42,869 bases of DNA from Silene noctiflora (Eukaryota > Streptophyta > Magnoliopsida > Caryophyllales > Caryophyllaceae), in contig VHZZ01001868.1 in assembly GCA_009801015.1 (NCBI GenBank), forward strand, positions 75,812 through 118,680, read 5' to 3'. Each line of letters opens with the position of its first letter. Position 1 is the stretch's first letter. Both the position numbers and the translations under genes were made by a program. Positions 1-12,480 of the stretch are shown one piece after another. The notes beneath the pieces were generated by a model. That model had not been told where the DNA came from, did not search any database, and saw only the letters and a list, made by a program, of their open reading frames with translations.

Positions 1-625
1 AATGGGCACATATTTTATGTCAATGGGTTGGAAAGTTTCCGGTGTAAATTTTGGATAACTATTTTGTTCATCTATATATGTTTTCGTAATTGACAAAAAA
101 AAAGATATGTCTTCGTAATTCAAACTATTTATATTTTTTAAAAAATAAGTAATTGTCTTATATTATATATCGTAATTTGTGCAACATTTATATTCAAACA
201 TTGACATTCATTTTTATGGATAAAAATAAACGTTAAAATCTTAAGAAAACATAGAACTATCCCGTGCATTGTAAGGGTAACAAAACTAGTTTGTTGATAA
301 AATGAGCAACTAACGTTGCACGTCATAAAATAGTGATACGCCAATTAAAGCGCACCACGAAAGAGTAGTAGTTATACGAAATGAAGTCAAGTTTGGATTT
401 GGAGTCCAACAAGTATTATTAGACAACAGTAAACACGAGTCATAGATCCTACAGTTTCCTACTCTCACAACCACAAGGTCTCTTTCCTTTCCTTTGGAAA
501 AAAGACATACTTAAAATAAAAGTGAAAATAAAACTCCCCTGATCAATATTGTTTCAGCTACAAAATTCATTCAATTCAACAAAACACAACACCCAAATTC
601 TTTTTGTTTCCCTGAAAAAGAAAGC
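1..625 (+). promoter_or_regulatory. Upstream region and 5' leader of the vacuolar sorting receptor gene
   Basis: AT-rich sequence with no supported gene. The last ~80 bases before the ATG at 626 are rich in CAA/AAC, as plant 5' leaders often are. I see no convincing TATA box. Around 250-290 lies a CCCGTGCATT...AAAACTAGTTT stretch that also occurs, reverse-complemented, near 13163-13203, so part of this flank is repeat-derived. Confidence 0.45.
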
Positions 626-3600
626 ATGTCTTATTCAATTGAGGTGCTAACAGTGATAGGATTAGTTATTCTAACATGGGTTACTTCAATTGAATCCAGA
701 TTTGTGGTGGAGAAGAACAGTTTGAGGTTAACTTCACCTGAAAGTATTAAGGGTAATTATGATACTGCCATTGGTAATTTTGGTATACCACAATATGGTG
801 GTACCTTGGCTGGTACTGTTGTTTATCCTAAAGATAACAGGAAAGGCTGTAAAAAGTTTTCGGATTTCGACATATCTTTCAAGAATAAGCCTGGAGCTTT
901 GCCCACCTTTGTCTTGCTTGATCGCGGAGGTTTGTTTGTTTGTTTTTTTTTTTTTTTCTTTTATTTATTTTTTATTACTTATTTCCTCTCTTACCTGTTC
1001 TATTCTTTCTTTTACTGCTTCATTTTACATATTTTATGTAGTCATGGGGTCGGGTCGCTATAGGCAGCAGAAATCAGAAAAACAAATTGCGATCCTTTAG
1101 AGACTTGTTGCATCAAGCCGGTAGCAATTAATTACATAACGATTGGGTTTAGGGCACAATTCCAACAGTTAGCACTTAGCAGCTAGATGTGCTTTTTAGA
1201 GTTGCTTTCTGATTAAGCATGTAAATTTTATAACTTGTTACATCAATTCTCTCGTTCTACGCATTCAGTGTATTCAATTTGTTTTTCTTCTTTGGATTTT
1301 TGGACTGTAGAAGCGGTTCTATTATTGATTCCGGGGATTTATTTATTGCTTGCGTTATCTGAGCTTGTAAAATCACTTTGTTGAAGTCACTTCACTGCTA
1401 CTGACCTGATTATTAAAGCTCCTACTCATCTTTTGCTTTTGCTGAATGTTGTAGCTTGTCATGTGTGGACTACAGAGTACTTATGTGCTTGTAGTCTTTG
1501 ATATTTGCCAATTTCTTGCAAGTTGAACTTGAGCCTGTCACTTTACTAGTTGGCTAAATTTTGTATTATTATGTATGCTTCTTGAGTCAACAATCGAGAA
1601 TTGAGGATATTAGTGAAAAAAAAAAACCTCTACCATTCTATTCAATTGGTTCTGGTATGGGTATTGTTGGTAATTATATTATCAATTTTTTGACCTTGTG
1701 GGCTTCCATTACTCCTGGACGACTATTAGTAAATTACTTTTGTGTATTCCCAGATTGCTTTTTTGCATTGAAGGTATGGAATGCCCAGCAAGCAGGTGCT
1801 GCTGCTGTCCTTGTTGCAGATGATGTTGATGAAGCTTTGATTACCATGGACACACCTGAAGAAGATAGTACATCTGCTAAATACATCGAGAACATAACTA
1901 TACCCTCTGCCCTTATTGAAAAGAGTTTTGGCGAAACACTGAAAAAGTCAATTAACAATGGGGACATGGTCAATGTGAATCTCGATTGGAGAGAAGCTGT
2001 CCCGCACCCTGATGATCGTGTAGAATATGAGCTATGGACAACTAGCAATGATGAATGTGGTGTGAAATGTGAAATGTTGATGGGATTTATGAAGGAATTT
2101 AAAGGTGCGGGTCAGATACTTGAGAAAGGAGGTTATACCCAATTCACACCTCATTATATTACATGGTACTGCCCTCAGGCATTCACAATAAGCAAGCAGT
2201 GCAAGTCCCAATGCATCAATCATGGGAGGTACTGTGCTCCTGATCCGGAGCAAGATTTCAGCAAAGGTTATGAGGGTAAAGATGTGGTAGTTGAGAATTT
2301 AAGGCAGCTTTGCGTCTATAAAGTAGCGAATGAGACAAATAAGCCCTGGGTTTGGTGGGATTACGTGACTGATTTTCAGATCAGATGTCCCATGAAGGAG
2401 AAGAAATACAATAAGGAGTGTGCTGAGGGAGTAATCAAATCATTGGGTAAGCATTACTACCTCCATCGCAAATTTATTGTTGCCATATGACTTTCATCAG
2501 TTGATCAGTTGATGTCAACTTTCATCATCAATTTCTTCATATATGAGTACAAATTTAATGTAAAATGTATCATGTGCAGATACATCTATACCATATTACT
2601 ATTACTTGAAAGATTTTGAAACTATAGTATGTTGTGAATAAATGCTGGTCGAAGTCGACGTCATTTGAATATTGACTAATGACAATATTAATGGGAGGGG
2701 AGGAGTACATGCCAGTGGCCTCTGTTAGGTCGTTATTGTACGAATGCTCAACGTAAATGCTTTTAACTGCAGGACTTGACATGAAGAAGATAGAGAAGTG
2801 CATGGGTGACCCAGACGCTGATGAAGACAATCCTGTTTTGAAGGAGGAGCAGGAGGCACAGGTAAGAACTAGGACACTTTTTTTATTTTTATTTAGATTT
2901 TGTTAACTAGATTTTTTTTTACCATCTCTTGTTTACAAATTACAACATATCTATTAAGTTATGCCACTCATGGTTTGAAATTTGTTTTAGATTGGAAAAG
3001 GATCTAGGGGTGATGTAACCATACTGCCAACACTCGTGGTTAATAATCGTCAATACCGAGGTATTTATTCGCAACTTTGAAAGTTACATATGTAAATAAT
3101 GTTCTGTGTTTCCATATTGGACTTTGATGGAATAAAGCAAAATGGCTCATTAAACTCGCTGCATTTATTTTATTTGTGAACGAACAATCATTCAATTTGA
3201 TTCACTATGTGATTTTCACTATGGGTCACCGGAAACAACCTCTTCATCTCCCTAGTGCTACAGGGCGGGTAAGAGTGTTGGAGTGTGTCTGTGTGTACAT
3301 CTGACCCCCTTCCCCTGCAATATGCGGAGCCTCTGAGACATTGGGGTAATATGGTATTGTATTTTAAAGAATGTTCAATAGTGCTGCCATTCTTAACAAG
3401 ATGTTCACAGGCAAGTTGGAGAAAGGAGCTGTNCTGAAGGCCATCTGTTCTGGCTTTGAAGAAACCACTGAACCTGCTGTTTGCTTGACTGATGGTAAAG
3501 TTCTGAGATCATGATCCTAGGCGGCAAATTTTATTATATAGTTAGTAGCTGTATGTTATATATTGATACGCTTCATGATTCATGACAGAAATTCAAACAA

Positions 3601-6600
3601 ATGAGTGCTTGGATAACAATGGTGGTTGTTGGCAAGACAAGGCAGCNAATGTTACTGCATGCAAGGTACAGATATTTTTTTTCTGTTTTTCGTCCCTTAT
3701 TTCCCCAATGTACTTGATTTAATGGTTGAGTTTGTCTTTCTTCTAGGATACATTTCGTGGAAGAGTATGTGAATGCCCTCTCGCAAATGGTGTGCAGTTT
3801 CAAGGAGATGGCTACAGTTTATGCAAACGTAAGGCTTTTATTCTACACCGCATATTTGTAGGTTCATGATGATAATTTATGTTTGCTAAACTTTATGGGT
3901 TTATATGTATGATGAGTTCCTGTCATTTTGCTTGGAATGTATCTGTTTATCGTTATAGGTCTCTATGTCCGCTGCTAAACACTTATCTATCTATCATGTC
4001 ATTCAAATAGATTGTATCAGGGGAAAATGTGTCCTGCTGCAGTGTCCATGTTCATTGATTTCTTCCATGCGAAAACCACCCTCTTTTCGTCCATGAAAGA
4101 AAATGTTTACTTCTTACCTAGTTTCAGCTTTCAATGTAATTAAACAAGATACAACAAAAAATACTATACTTGCATGTCCTGGGCTGGCCACCACAGTAAA
4201 AAATTAAGCATCCATCATTAATTGTGGGTTAAAAGTTAATGGTTTGTTTCTTACTGCAGTATTTTCGCTGTCTGGGGCCTGGGGGTGTGTTGGTGTTCTT
4301 CTCCTTGACCTTTTTTTTTTTCTTAGCCTTCACTTAACAAGTCTCATTTTTCCTATGATACTTGTTGAGATGCATAATGGGAAATGGATTGTGTTTTATA
4401 AATGATTACTAAGTAGTTAACTAATGCGGAGTAACTCGTTTGCAAACAACACTTGGTATCACATGCTCATTCATTAGATTGACCGACTTACAGTGCATAT
4501 TCCTTCAGGAAAACATGGTAGCCGTGACGTGTCACAACAAAAGTGACCTGTTACACTTTTACTTCTCGTCACTCTTCTGTTTAATGCCTATATGATATAT
4601 GTTGATTTTCTATTTTCTTAAGAACAATTATTTGAAAAATTCTGGGTAGTTAGTGCTAAACATGTTTATATGTATTATTGAAATTTATAGGCAAATGCTT
4701 CAATGGTTATGTGTAATCTTGATTGTTCAGTAACAACTACTCCCCTCTTTCGCTTTTCTCCATAGGCACGGCTTCAGATGGCCGCCGCTCTATATCAGTT
4801 TGGCATTTATTTGTCATTTTTTGATGCCAAGAATTTATCATGTGAAATAGATTTGCATAACATTTTTTAATTTCTAATAAGTTGACTATTTCAACTCTGT
4901 CAGCAAATGGACCTGGTAAATGCAAGATAAACCATGGAGGTTGCTGGCATGAAACTCGACTTGGGCAGACTTTCTCAGCTTGTGTTGTAAGTTTGGTTTT
5001 TTACTGGTGTAAAACGCAAGCAATAAAATGTTTTAATTTTTTTTTTTTTTTTTTTCCCTCTGAAAAAGCTAATATATCAGTTTGATTTCTTACTATACAT
5101 TAGTGCTCAATCACTCAATTTGAATTTTATTCTCATGTTGACAGGACCATGACGATGGATGCAAGTGCCCTCCAGGGTTCAAGGGTGATGGTGTGAATAG
5201 TTGTAAAGGTACGACTTCCCCTGTCTCTAGTCTCCAAATTTTAATAAAGGGTGACAATATGTTTATTTATTACTATGCCAAAAGTCTTGCTGACTCTCAT
5301 TGTAGGTTATTGTAGTTTGGATGAGTCACTGGAAGTGCATTACTGTCTGTAATTGGTGTTTTAGTAGCTGAAATTGATAAATTAGTTTATGAGATTTTAA
5401 AAAATAGTGATACCACTTGTTAAAGTTAAAGCAATGTTAGAGACTACAAGTTATAGTTCAACTGCAGTTAGACTTTTGTACTTGAAAGTTAATAGGTTGA
5501 TGGGTTTTTTTGTCAAACACAACCTTTTAAAAAAGCAAAATTCCAAACACCACCTTTAAAAAAAAAGTTTGTCAAACACAACCTTTAATAATTTTTTTTT
5601 GTCAAGCACGACTTTTGTACTTGAAAGTTAATAGGTTGATAAAACATAGAGGTCTTAGGCTACCTTATCGAAGCTGCACTCCGTAAATCATGAATCGGCT
5701 AAAGTACATCGTGTCCTAGTGTTGTGTTCAACATTGAACATTTTTTAATTTCTTTTTTCCATAATCGATGCTGAAGTTGGTACGTTTCTCCTTTGACTTT
5801 CAGAATCTACACTATTTTTTTTATTATCTTATATGATAGTTGCAACAATTTTGAAAAGATAATATGAGAGTAGTGAAAAAACGACAAATTTAATATTTTA
5901 ATATTGGGAGAGAGATTAATGGTTCAAGTCGACCTTCATAGTCAAAATGGGACAAATGTAAATGAGATGGAGGGAGCTAGTAAATTAACGTGTGTTGTCG
6001 GATCTGGTGGTTACGCAGCAATAGTTTCATCTATTCTGCTTGTTATTTTTTTCCCCCCGATCAATTTACTGTATGGCGACGAATTTGGAGAACTAGGCAG
6101 CTGAATGCCTGAATGTGCTCTTTATTTTGTACTTGCTTGTCTTGTTAATCAGATATTGATGAATGCAAAGAGAAGAAAGCTTGTCAGTGCTCTGAATGTA
6201 ACTGTAAGAACACATGGGGTAGCTATGACTGCTCGTGTAGTGGGGATCTCTTGTATATCAGAGACCATGATACATGCATAAGTGAGTTATTTAGCCTTAG
6301 TACTTGTCTTCTGTAATTGTTTATTTACTAATGCCACGAGTTCATAATTTGTCATCATTGTCCTGTAGGTAAAAATGGCTCTGAGTCAAAGTCAACCGGG
6401 ACAGCTATATGGATTATTTTGTTAGCCTTGGCTATGTGTGCTGGTGGAGGATACCTTTTTTACAAACACAGAATCAGGGTATGTTTTCGCTTAAATGTGT
6501 TTTTAATTGATCGTTTGAAGTTTCTTGCAAGGCATTATTCTGTACTTACAAATAGAAATCTGCGTCTGACGAATGCCTGCAACCTCTTTTGCTTTCTTTT

Positions 6601-7419
6601 TCCTGTTCTCTTTAGGGCGTAAGAGATTTTGTGAGGAATCTAGTTATAACTTAATAAGAACTCGAGTTTGGCATGTTTGCCAAATTTAGTTAAGCCTGAG
6701 TTGAGCTCATAAACAAACGACTTGCAACTATCACCTACTAGATATTGATTCAAATCTACAATCATGAGCAAGATTTGATGTATCTAGGCCGATGCATCAA
6801 ATATGGTGGATCGAACTTCAAAAACTGTTTTATATTCAAAGCCTTCATAGTGAGAGATCATGGTTTTGAATAGATTTAAGGAGACAAAGGGTGGACAGGC
6901 GGTTAAGTGAAAAAGATACATGGGTTGGATTCATTTGGGCTTAATTACAGCTTTAACCTTTATGTTAGTAGTATGAACCAGCACAACCATTTACATGAAG
7001 CTTAAAATGACGACCTGTGTGAGTTTCCATTACGTTTTTATTTATATCGCTACTAGTACTACGAAGTACGAAGTGAGGTAGATGTTTGTGTGCTTGAAGT
7101 CTTTAATTGACCAATAACTTTTGACCGAGTTTTGGGCGTACTTGTCTAAGAAAAGTCAAAATGTTGGTCCCCTTGGAGACGGTCTCATATTAATACAATG
7201 TGAGACAAACCCATTTCAACTCAAGCCGTCAGTCTCGTGATATGAGAATTAGTGCTTAGCGAATTATTCATACCCTGTATCTGAGAGTTTCTTTTTTCTT
7301 CTTCTAAACACAATTTGCAGCAATACATGGATTCGGAGATCCGAGCTATCATGGCTCAGTACATGCCTTTGGATAGCCAGTCTGAAGTTCCAAATCATGC
7401 CAACGATGAGCATGCATAA
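626..7419 (+). CDS. VSR: Vacuolar sorting receptor (VSR/BP80 family, VSR5/6/7-like), 12 exons, 627 aa
   Basis: Type I membrane receptor that binds vacuolar sorting signals of soluble cargo in the Golgi/TGN and delivers it toward prevacuolar compartments. Exons: 626-929, 1754-2446, 2773-2861, 2991-3060, 3411-3494, 3589-3665, 3747-3828, 4904-4986, 5145-5208, 6153-6281, 6369-6478, 7321-7419. All introns are GT-AG and the frame is continuous (1884 nt). Signal peptide is about residues 1-24, followed by RFVVEKNSL, the usual mature start. The PA domain is about 50-170. The cysteine-rich receptor core includes HYITWYCP and [19 protein letters not shown]-like repeats lie at about 417-466 and 472-512, and a DIDEC calcium-binding EGF at 516-558. 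The membrane span is about 571-590. The cytosolic tail carries YMPL at 609-612, the tyrosine motif read by adaptor mu subunits. The [14 protein letters not shown] end favours the VSR5-7 branch over VSR1. Length is normal for the family. Two N bases (3433, 3647) fall on silent third codon positions. Family identity is certain; the subgroup is inferred. Confidence 0.95.
5471..5640. repeat. Direct repeats in VSR intron 9
   Basis: The string GACTTTTGTACTTGAAAGTT and the 10 bases after it occur at about 5471 and again at about 5610. Between them are several copies of a GTCAAACACAACCTTT-like unit separated by T/A runs. This is probably a small decayed repeat inside the intron; no coding role is visible. 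Confidence 0.6.
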
Positions 7420-7735
7420 AAATGGCGCCTCGAGCTTCTTATTTCTCAAGGCATATCAGCTTCATTATTACCCTTACAATCCTATTGGTATGAGTGTACA
7501 CTACCTCCCTGTAAATGGAGAATAAAGCTACCATAGGATTATTTTTCGCTTCGGAGATCTATTTGTATCTTAATGTTTGTAACATTTAGTCTTGTGGTAG
7601 GAAGTTATAGAAGTGAATTAGGGGTAGATCATGAAAAGGATTACGGGTCTTTGTTTTAGATAGATTTTCTGTATTTCTTTGATACATCTTCATATTGTTG
7701 TGTGTTCATCTTTGAATAAAATGGATCTCAAAACG
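7420..7735 (+). other. 3' UTR of the VSR gene with polyadenylation signals
   Basis: Follows the TAA at 7417-7419. Two AATAAA hexamers are visible, at 7521-7526 and 7715-7720; either could direct cleavage, giving 3' UTRs of roughly 130 or 320 nt. The actual site cannot be read from sequence alone. Confidence 0.5.
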
Positions 7736-9060
7736 GAGCCAAAATTGCAGTAAAGTCTTGTATGAGGTGGTCTCACGTGTAAGCCAAGAATGAGAGATAC
7801 GAGTTGGGGCATGTAAATTCAGCCGAATACATTACTACATTTACTAGTAAATGACTTGATCAGGTAATCACTCGGAAGTTCATATCTGTTCGCGATTTAG
7901 CTTTTGTAAGATCTTATGGTTTTTATTTATAGCTTACCAGAATAGTATGTATTGTTCCTTTGTTTTGTTATGAGTTTGTGTCTTCATGCTTTCGCAATGC
8001 CGTGTGTAATTGAGCTTGGTGGATCTTTTGGGGTTAGAAATTGTGACCAAATGTGTGTGACATGAAAGGCGATTGAAGTTGTGGATTTCCGAGGCTAGAA
8101 AAGGTGAACAAATGTGTTGGCCAGTTCGTTGCTATAGCGATGTTATACAGGCTGTTTACTTTGTTTTTATGATTCAAAGTTTGATGTTAGGCCAAGTTGA
8201 CTCAATTCTTTGAGTTGCTTTCTTGTGGCTAAATGAGTTGCTAGTCATTTCACGATATCGTAAGGTAAAAGTGTGGTGTTATATGAGTTGTATGAAATGT
8301 CGAGGCGGTACGTTTGCTGTAGCGATGCTTTTACGCAGCAGTTTACTTGGTTCTTACTGTTTACTTGGTTCTTATGATGTTCATACTCATTGCAAAAATG
8401 GATGTCTGAATCTGCAACTACAATGGATTTCAAATTAAGCAATTCATTTTTTTTTTTTGCTAATTCTAGTTAAGCCACGTTCTCGTATTCGACTAAAGTG
8501 ATGAAAGCAAAACGGACATATCATACTGTTTTTAACCTTGGCGGGAATCATCCGTAAAAACCCGGCTCACTCACACGTAAACCTGGCAAATAGGTCAATC
8601 GGGATGGGTTCGGGTGTGTCAACTCTGGTTTGGGTTGTTCGCGCTTGTGGTAATTCGGGCCGGGTCAGGTCAGGTCATTTCCAGGTGGGTCTTTCTATGT
8701 TGGGTTAAAGTTGTTAATTAATTGTCCTACTTCTAACTTATGCACATTACATGTTTTTTGAAATACTTGATTGACAACTTGCATGATTCTTGTTTGTTTA
8801 TACACATCTATATATAAGATCGAACGCCTTGAATTGTGTTAAGACTTGCATATAATTAGTAAACTAACCTTGTGTATGCGAGAGATAACTCGTGTTGATT
8901 TATGGCAAGGTTGTTAGACCGAAAGACTCAACCTACTATGCTCAACTAAGACAACCAATCAACAATTGACCAAATCTACTAGATCCCTTAGTCTCTTTTA
9001 TGAACTCATTCATCCTAGTTTTCCTTTTACAACAATTCCTTTTTTTTTTTTTTTTTTTTT
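7736..9060. other. Intergenic region, no gene; decayed repeats and a poly-T tract
   Basis: No ORF here resembles a known protein. Around 8030-8380 some phrases recur loosely (GTGAACAAATGTGT-like, GTTTACTTGGTTCTTA twice in a row). Around 8575-8697 a short GGGTC-rich stretch has loosely inverted ends (ACCTGG...CCAGGT), like a small hAT-type remnant. A T run of about 26 bases ends near 9064. Confidence 0.4.
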
Positions 9061-9064
9061 TTTT

Positions 9065-9181
9065 AGGTGACCACTTTTTGAGAGATAGTGATCACTTTGA
9101 AAAAAATTGGTCATTTTTCAGTCATTAAAAGTGGTCACTCTTTCCCAAAAAGTGATCGTCATTTATCAAAAAGTGGTTACT
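9065..9181. repeat. Short inverted-repeat element (MITE-like) with GTGACCACTTTTTGA ends
   Basis: Starts GTGACCACTTTTTGA and ends TCAAAAAGTGGTTAC, which are near-perfect inverted ends. More GTGATCAC/GTGGTCAC units lie inside. It sits directly beside the poly-T tract. No clear target duplication was found. Confidence 0.5.
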
Positions 9182-9270
9182 TTTTTCTCATTGCACGTTC
9201 GACGATCTTATAATAAAATTTGTGTCCCTTTTATTGCTTGAAATCCAATCATCCGAGAATCCTAGTACGG

Positions 9271-9880
9271 AGTATTACTTTAGTTTACATCTTACTTTAT
9301 TGTCTTTATTGCATTTCATTAGTTTAGACTTCAAACCCCGAACTCAAATTGTGACAAACCTAGCATAACTAGACTTAGATTAAGCAATTGAGACATCCAT
9401 GTCCTTAGATTTGACTTTGACTTACCACGGTGCTAAGTTGAGTATAAATGTGTTTGGTAGGCTACAAAACGACATATATCAATCTCATAAATATGAATGA
9501 TGTTAGTAATTTTGGAGTGGCATTACGCCTTCCTAATATTTAACCTAGCATTATTTTCGTCAATCTTATATTTTATCATCCTAGTATTACTTTAGTTTAG
9601 ATCTTACTTTATTGTCTTTATTGCATTTCATTAGTTTAGACTTCAAACCCAAACTTAAATTGTACAAACCTAGCATAACTATAGACTTAGATTGAGCAAT
9701 TGAGACACCTCTGTCCTTGAGGTTCGGTCTTGAGTTACCACCGTGCTAAGTTGCGTATAAATGTGTTTGGTGAGCTACAAAACGACATCTATCAGTCTCA
9801 TACATATGAGTGACTTTAGTAAATTCGGAGTGGTATTACGCCTTCCTAATATTTAACCTACCATTATATTTTATGATAGG
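9271..9880. repeat. Tandem duplication, two copies of a ~312-bp unit, retrotransposon-like
   Basis: AGTATTACTTTAGTTTA starts at 9271 and again at 9583. The two units then stay similar for about 300 bases, through ATTGCATTTCATTAGTTTAG, the GTGCTAAGTTG...GTATAAATGTGTTTGG block and TTACGCCTTCCTAATATTTA. The phrasing (CTGTCCTTGAGGTTCGGTCTTGAGTTACC) resembles non-coding parts of plant Ty3/gypsy elements; that assignment is a memory-based inference. Many mismatches separate the copies, so the duplication is old. Confidence 0.7.
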
Positions 9881-10285
9881 ATAATACTTTCTATGAATCA
9901 AAATTTTCCATTTATGAAAATAAAGGTGCATATTAGCTATCTCTTTATTATACATCAATAAAACAGGTCATTAGTTTGCCAAAGTCAAATAAATTGTGAA
10001 TTGTAAATTTGTAATTGACAAATTGTCTGTCCAGAAAATGTCATCCATTACACTTTGAAAAATGAAAAAAAAAAAAAAATGATAATTAGAAAGAATGAAT
10101 TAAATTAACATTTGATCTCTTGTAATCCCCTATATAATCGTAATCGGGTTACAAAAATCCCGATTTTTTTTTTTGTATAATCTACAGAAAAAGGGGATAC
10201 TTTTTTGTTAGTAAAAAAATTATATGGAGTATATATATAATGCCTGGTGAAAAGGAAATTGTAGCATTGATCTTCCTTGATTGAG

Positions 10286-12278
10286 TCATCTGGGAATGCT
10301 GAGGTTATTAAAGTCAAGTCCAAGGTTCATCCCATTGTATGCAATTGGTGCATACATCCACATCTCATCTGAACTCAATAGCTGCAAAATCATTTACCAT
10401 ACTTTCTTTTAATTCCAGCGCTGGCCGAACTACTAATATAATAGCGTAAACTAGGAAAAAAACTGAAAATTATAATTTTTTCGTTGCTTAGCAGGGACGA
10501 CCACCCATGCTAATTAACCCCACACGGCTCTGCCACTAGTGATCATAATATGTTACCATTGAGTTATAGAAACAGTCACAAAACAAAGACAGTAAAGTTA
10601 GATGAGAAAAAATTTGTTTAATATGTTACCTTAATTTGAAGCTGTAAAAACTTGACATAGTGCACAGCTTCCTCCAGCATAGTACTGATATCAACCTATA
10701 ATCACCACATCAAAAAAGTTGACTTTGTTAATACGGATTTTCTAACGGGTGTCCTGAATATTTTCACCAATTTGTTTTTAATGATTTACCTTTGTTCCGT
10801 TAGGCACAAGGGTCTGTAAGATCTTGAGTCTCTCATTAATCCTTTCTCTTCTTTTCTGCATTATGGTACAATACAAACAACAAAGGTTAATAAACCATCT
10901 AGTACAGGAAAACGATTTCGACTTTAGCTGATCAAGTTTTGAAAATGATACAGAAATTCAAAATCGAGATCGTTTGACCATCAAAGTCAAATCAAATAAA
11001 AAAATTCAGGGTGGATGTAGTATATTAAGAACAAGAGGTGAATTACCCTTGCATATAGACTCTGAGGATCAGTGGCAGACCCTCTACTGGCTCTTGTTTT
11101 ACCATTAGAATTAAGTGCCGCAGCAGCAGCTCCCTTCGAGCTGCAATCATCTTCTAAACTCCCATTGCTCGTGCTTTGTCCGTTAACTCGGCCTTCATTC
11201 TCCTCATCACCATCACCACCACTCAGTGTTAGCTTCTGGCTCTTTTTTGCCTTCACATTCCTCTTCTCTTTTTGAATCTGCAATCGTAACACATTGTTAA
11301 CACTATGTTTTCATGGATGCATAAAGGGTACCAAATTCAATGTACCATTGACCAAATGGGGTTCGAACCCTAGTCATGGTACGACCACCCGTCAATAACC
11401 TTTCCCACTGAACTAATTAACTACGAACAGCCAACATTATAAATTTGGGTGAAACATGTTACAATAAGATAAATCATTTGTGATAATTTATTTTTAACAC
11501 CAAGTCTTTAAACATTATACAATTGAAACACATTATTAACACATGTTTTCATGGACGCATAAAGGGTACCAATGTACCATTGACCAAATGGGGTTCGAAC
11601 CCTGGTCATAGTACCACCAACCGTCAATAACCTTACCCACTAAACTAATTAATACGGGCAGTCAACATTATACATTTGGGTACAAAATGTCACGATAAGA
11701 TTAAATTATTTGTGATCATTTAAAACGCGATTTTAAACCTGACATGACCTGACCCTGACCCTAACCCGATACACCAAAATGTACTTGATATATAAACTTA
11801 CTTCAGAAGGTTTGGATCTTTTCTTCAAATTCTCAGAAGAATGACATTTTTTAACATCCTCAACAACCTCATCAACAGGAGACTCTTCAAAGCTATCACC
11901 TTCACCTGGTTTCACTTCATTATCATCCTCCATATGACACTGAAGGAAATCTATCGGCGCGCCGGAATTAACATGATGGTTATTATAATGTTGCTGATCA
12001 AGATTACTATTATCACTAAAGTAATCCATTTGATAATACCCAACAACATGTGGGTTTCTATAATTACTTGGTGGGTTATAATTAGAATTATTGCTTGAAT
12101 CAGAAGAATAATATGAACTTGAATTAGCATTATTATTATTATTATTACTATTATTATGGTAATTGTTAGATTCAAGATGATTATAATGAGCATTTAAATT
12201 GTTAGAATTAGGAAATAATTGTGCCATAAAATCAGCTTCTTCATTAACACCAACTGTTGCACTAAAATATCCCTCCAT
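10286..12278 (-). CDS. bHLH transcription factor, RSL/RHD6-like (subfamily VIIIc), 5 exons, 311 aa
   Basis: Nuclear basic helix-loop-helix regulator; relatives in Arabidopsis drive root-hair initiation and growth. Exons in coding order: 12278-11802, 11277-11047, 10855-10790, 10695-10630, 10381-10286. All junctions are GT-AG and phase 0 (936 nt). Residues ~37-75 are Asn/Ser/Tyr-rich low complexity. Conserved block: [19 protein letters not shown], then [10 protein letters not shown] (basic region and helix 1), LVPNGTKVD (loop) and [18 protein letters not shown] (helix 2), followed by the family tail [18 protein letters not shown]. The bHLH is about residues 232-281. The usual E-box-contact His and Glu are Gln and Ala (DPQSLYAR), as expected for this subfamily. 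Intron 1 (524 bp) holds two SINE-like copies. A paralogue lies at 19019-20390. The subfamily is firm; the exact orthologue (RSL2, RSL4 or other) is not. Confidence 0.93.
10430..10545. repeat. Repeat fragment in bHLH intron 4, ending GGCTCTGCCACTAG
   Basis: The end GGCTCTGCCACT matches the terminus of the element at 28908-29056 (GGCTCCGCCACTG). The other end is not clear, so this is probably a truncated relative of that hAT-like family. Confidence 0.35.
11292..11490 (-). mobile_element. SINE-like tRNA-derived repeat, copy 1, in bHLH intron 1
   Basis: On the minus strand it carries a pol III A box TAGTTCAGTGG (plus-strand 11405-11415) followed by a B box GGTTCGAACCC (about 11360-11370), the order and spacing of a tRNA-derived SINE head. 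A second copy follows about 236 bp further along. It lies in the same orientation as the host gene. Confidence 0.6.
11528..11724 (-). mobile_element. SINE-like tRNA-derived repeat, copy 2, in bHLH intron 1
   Basis: Tandem relative of the repeat at 11292-11490. It shares CATGGAYGCATAAAGGGTACC, AATGTACCATTGACCAAATGG and the stretch around the B box GGTTCGAACCC. The A box here is TAGTTTAGTGG (plus-strand 11638-11648). Several substitutions separate the copies. Confidence 0.6.
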
Positions 12279-12399
12279 TTTTTGGGTGTATTGAATTATG
12301 GAGAGAAAAGAATGTTTAATTTTCTTGGATTTGTCACAATAATAATGTTAGTGTTGTAAAATGTTTTTTGGGTATTTTTTGCTTTGTGTTTGGAATTGT

Positions 12400-12480
12400 T
12401 AGAAATTTGAAGAAGCTCAATCAGCTTGATGCTTAGGTTGAATGAACATGATCTAACATATTTATATAGTTGGTGCAAAG
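12400..12480 (-). promoter_or_regulatory. Putative promoter of the first bHLH gene (TATA box)
   Basis: On the minus strand a TATATAAATATG sequence sits at about plus 12458-12469, some 180-190 bases upstream of the ATG at 12278. That is a normal position if transcription starts near 12430. Confidence 0.5.

Noticed and set aside
1561..1753. N-terminal extension of the long ORF that covers VSR exon 2
   Set aside because: This part is intron 1: it does not resemble any VSR, and CAG at 1751-1753 with the phase from exon 1 restores the family sequence (D-C-F-F-A-L-K).
11072..11275. Plus-strand ORF opposite bHLH exon 2
   Set aside because: Mirror frame of a conserved coding exon; Ser/Pro/Phe-rich with no family resemblance.
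11355..11420. tRNA gene on the minus strand
   Set aside because: A and B boxes are present, but no acceptor stem or anticodon arm could be folded, and the sequence is duplicated; a SINE head fits better.
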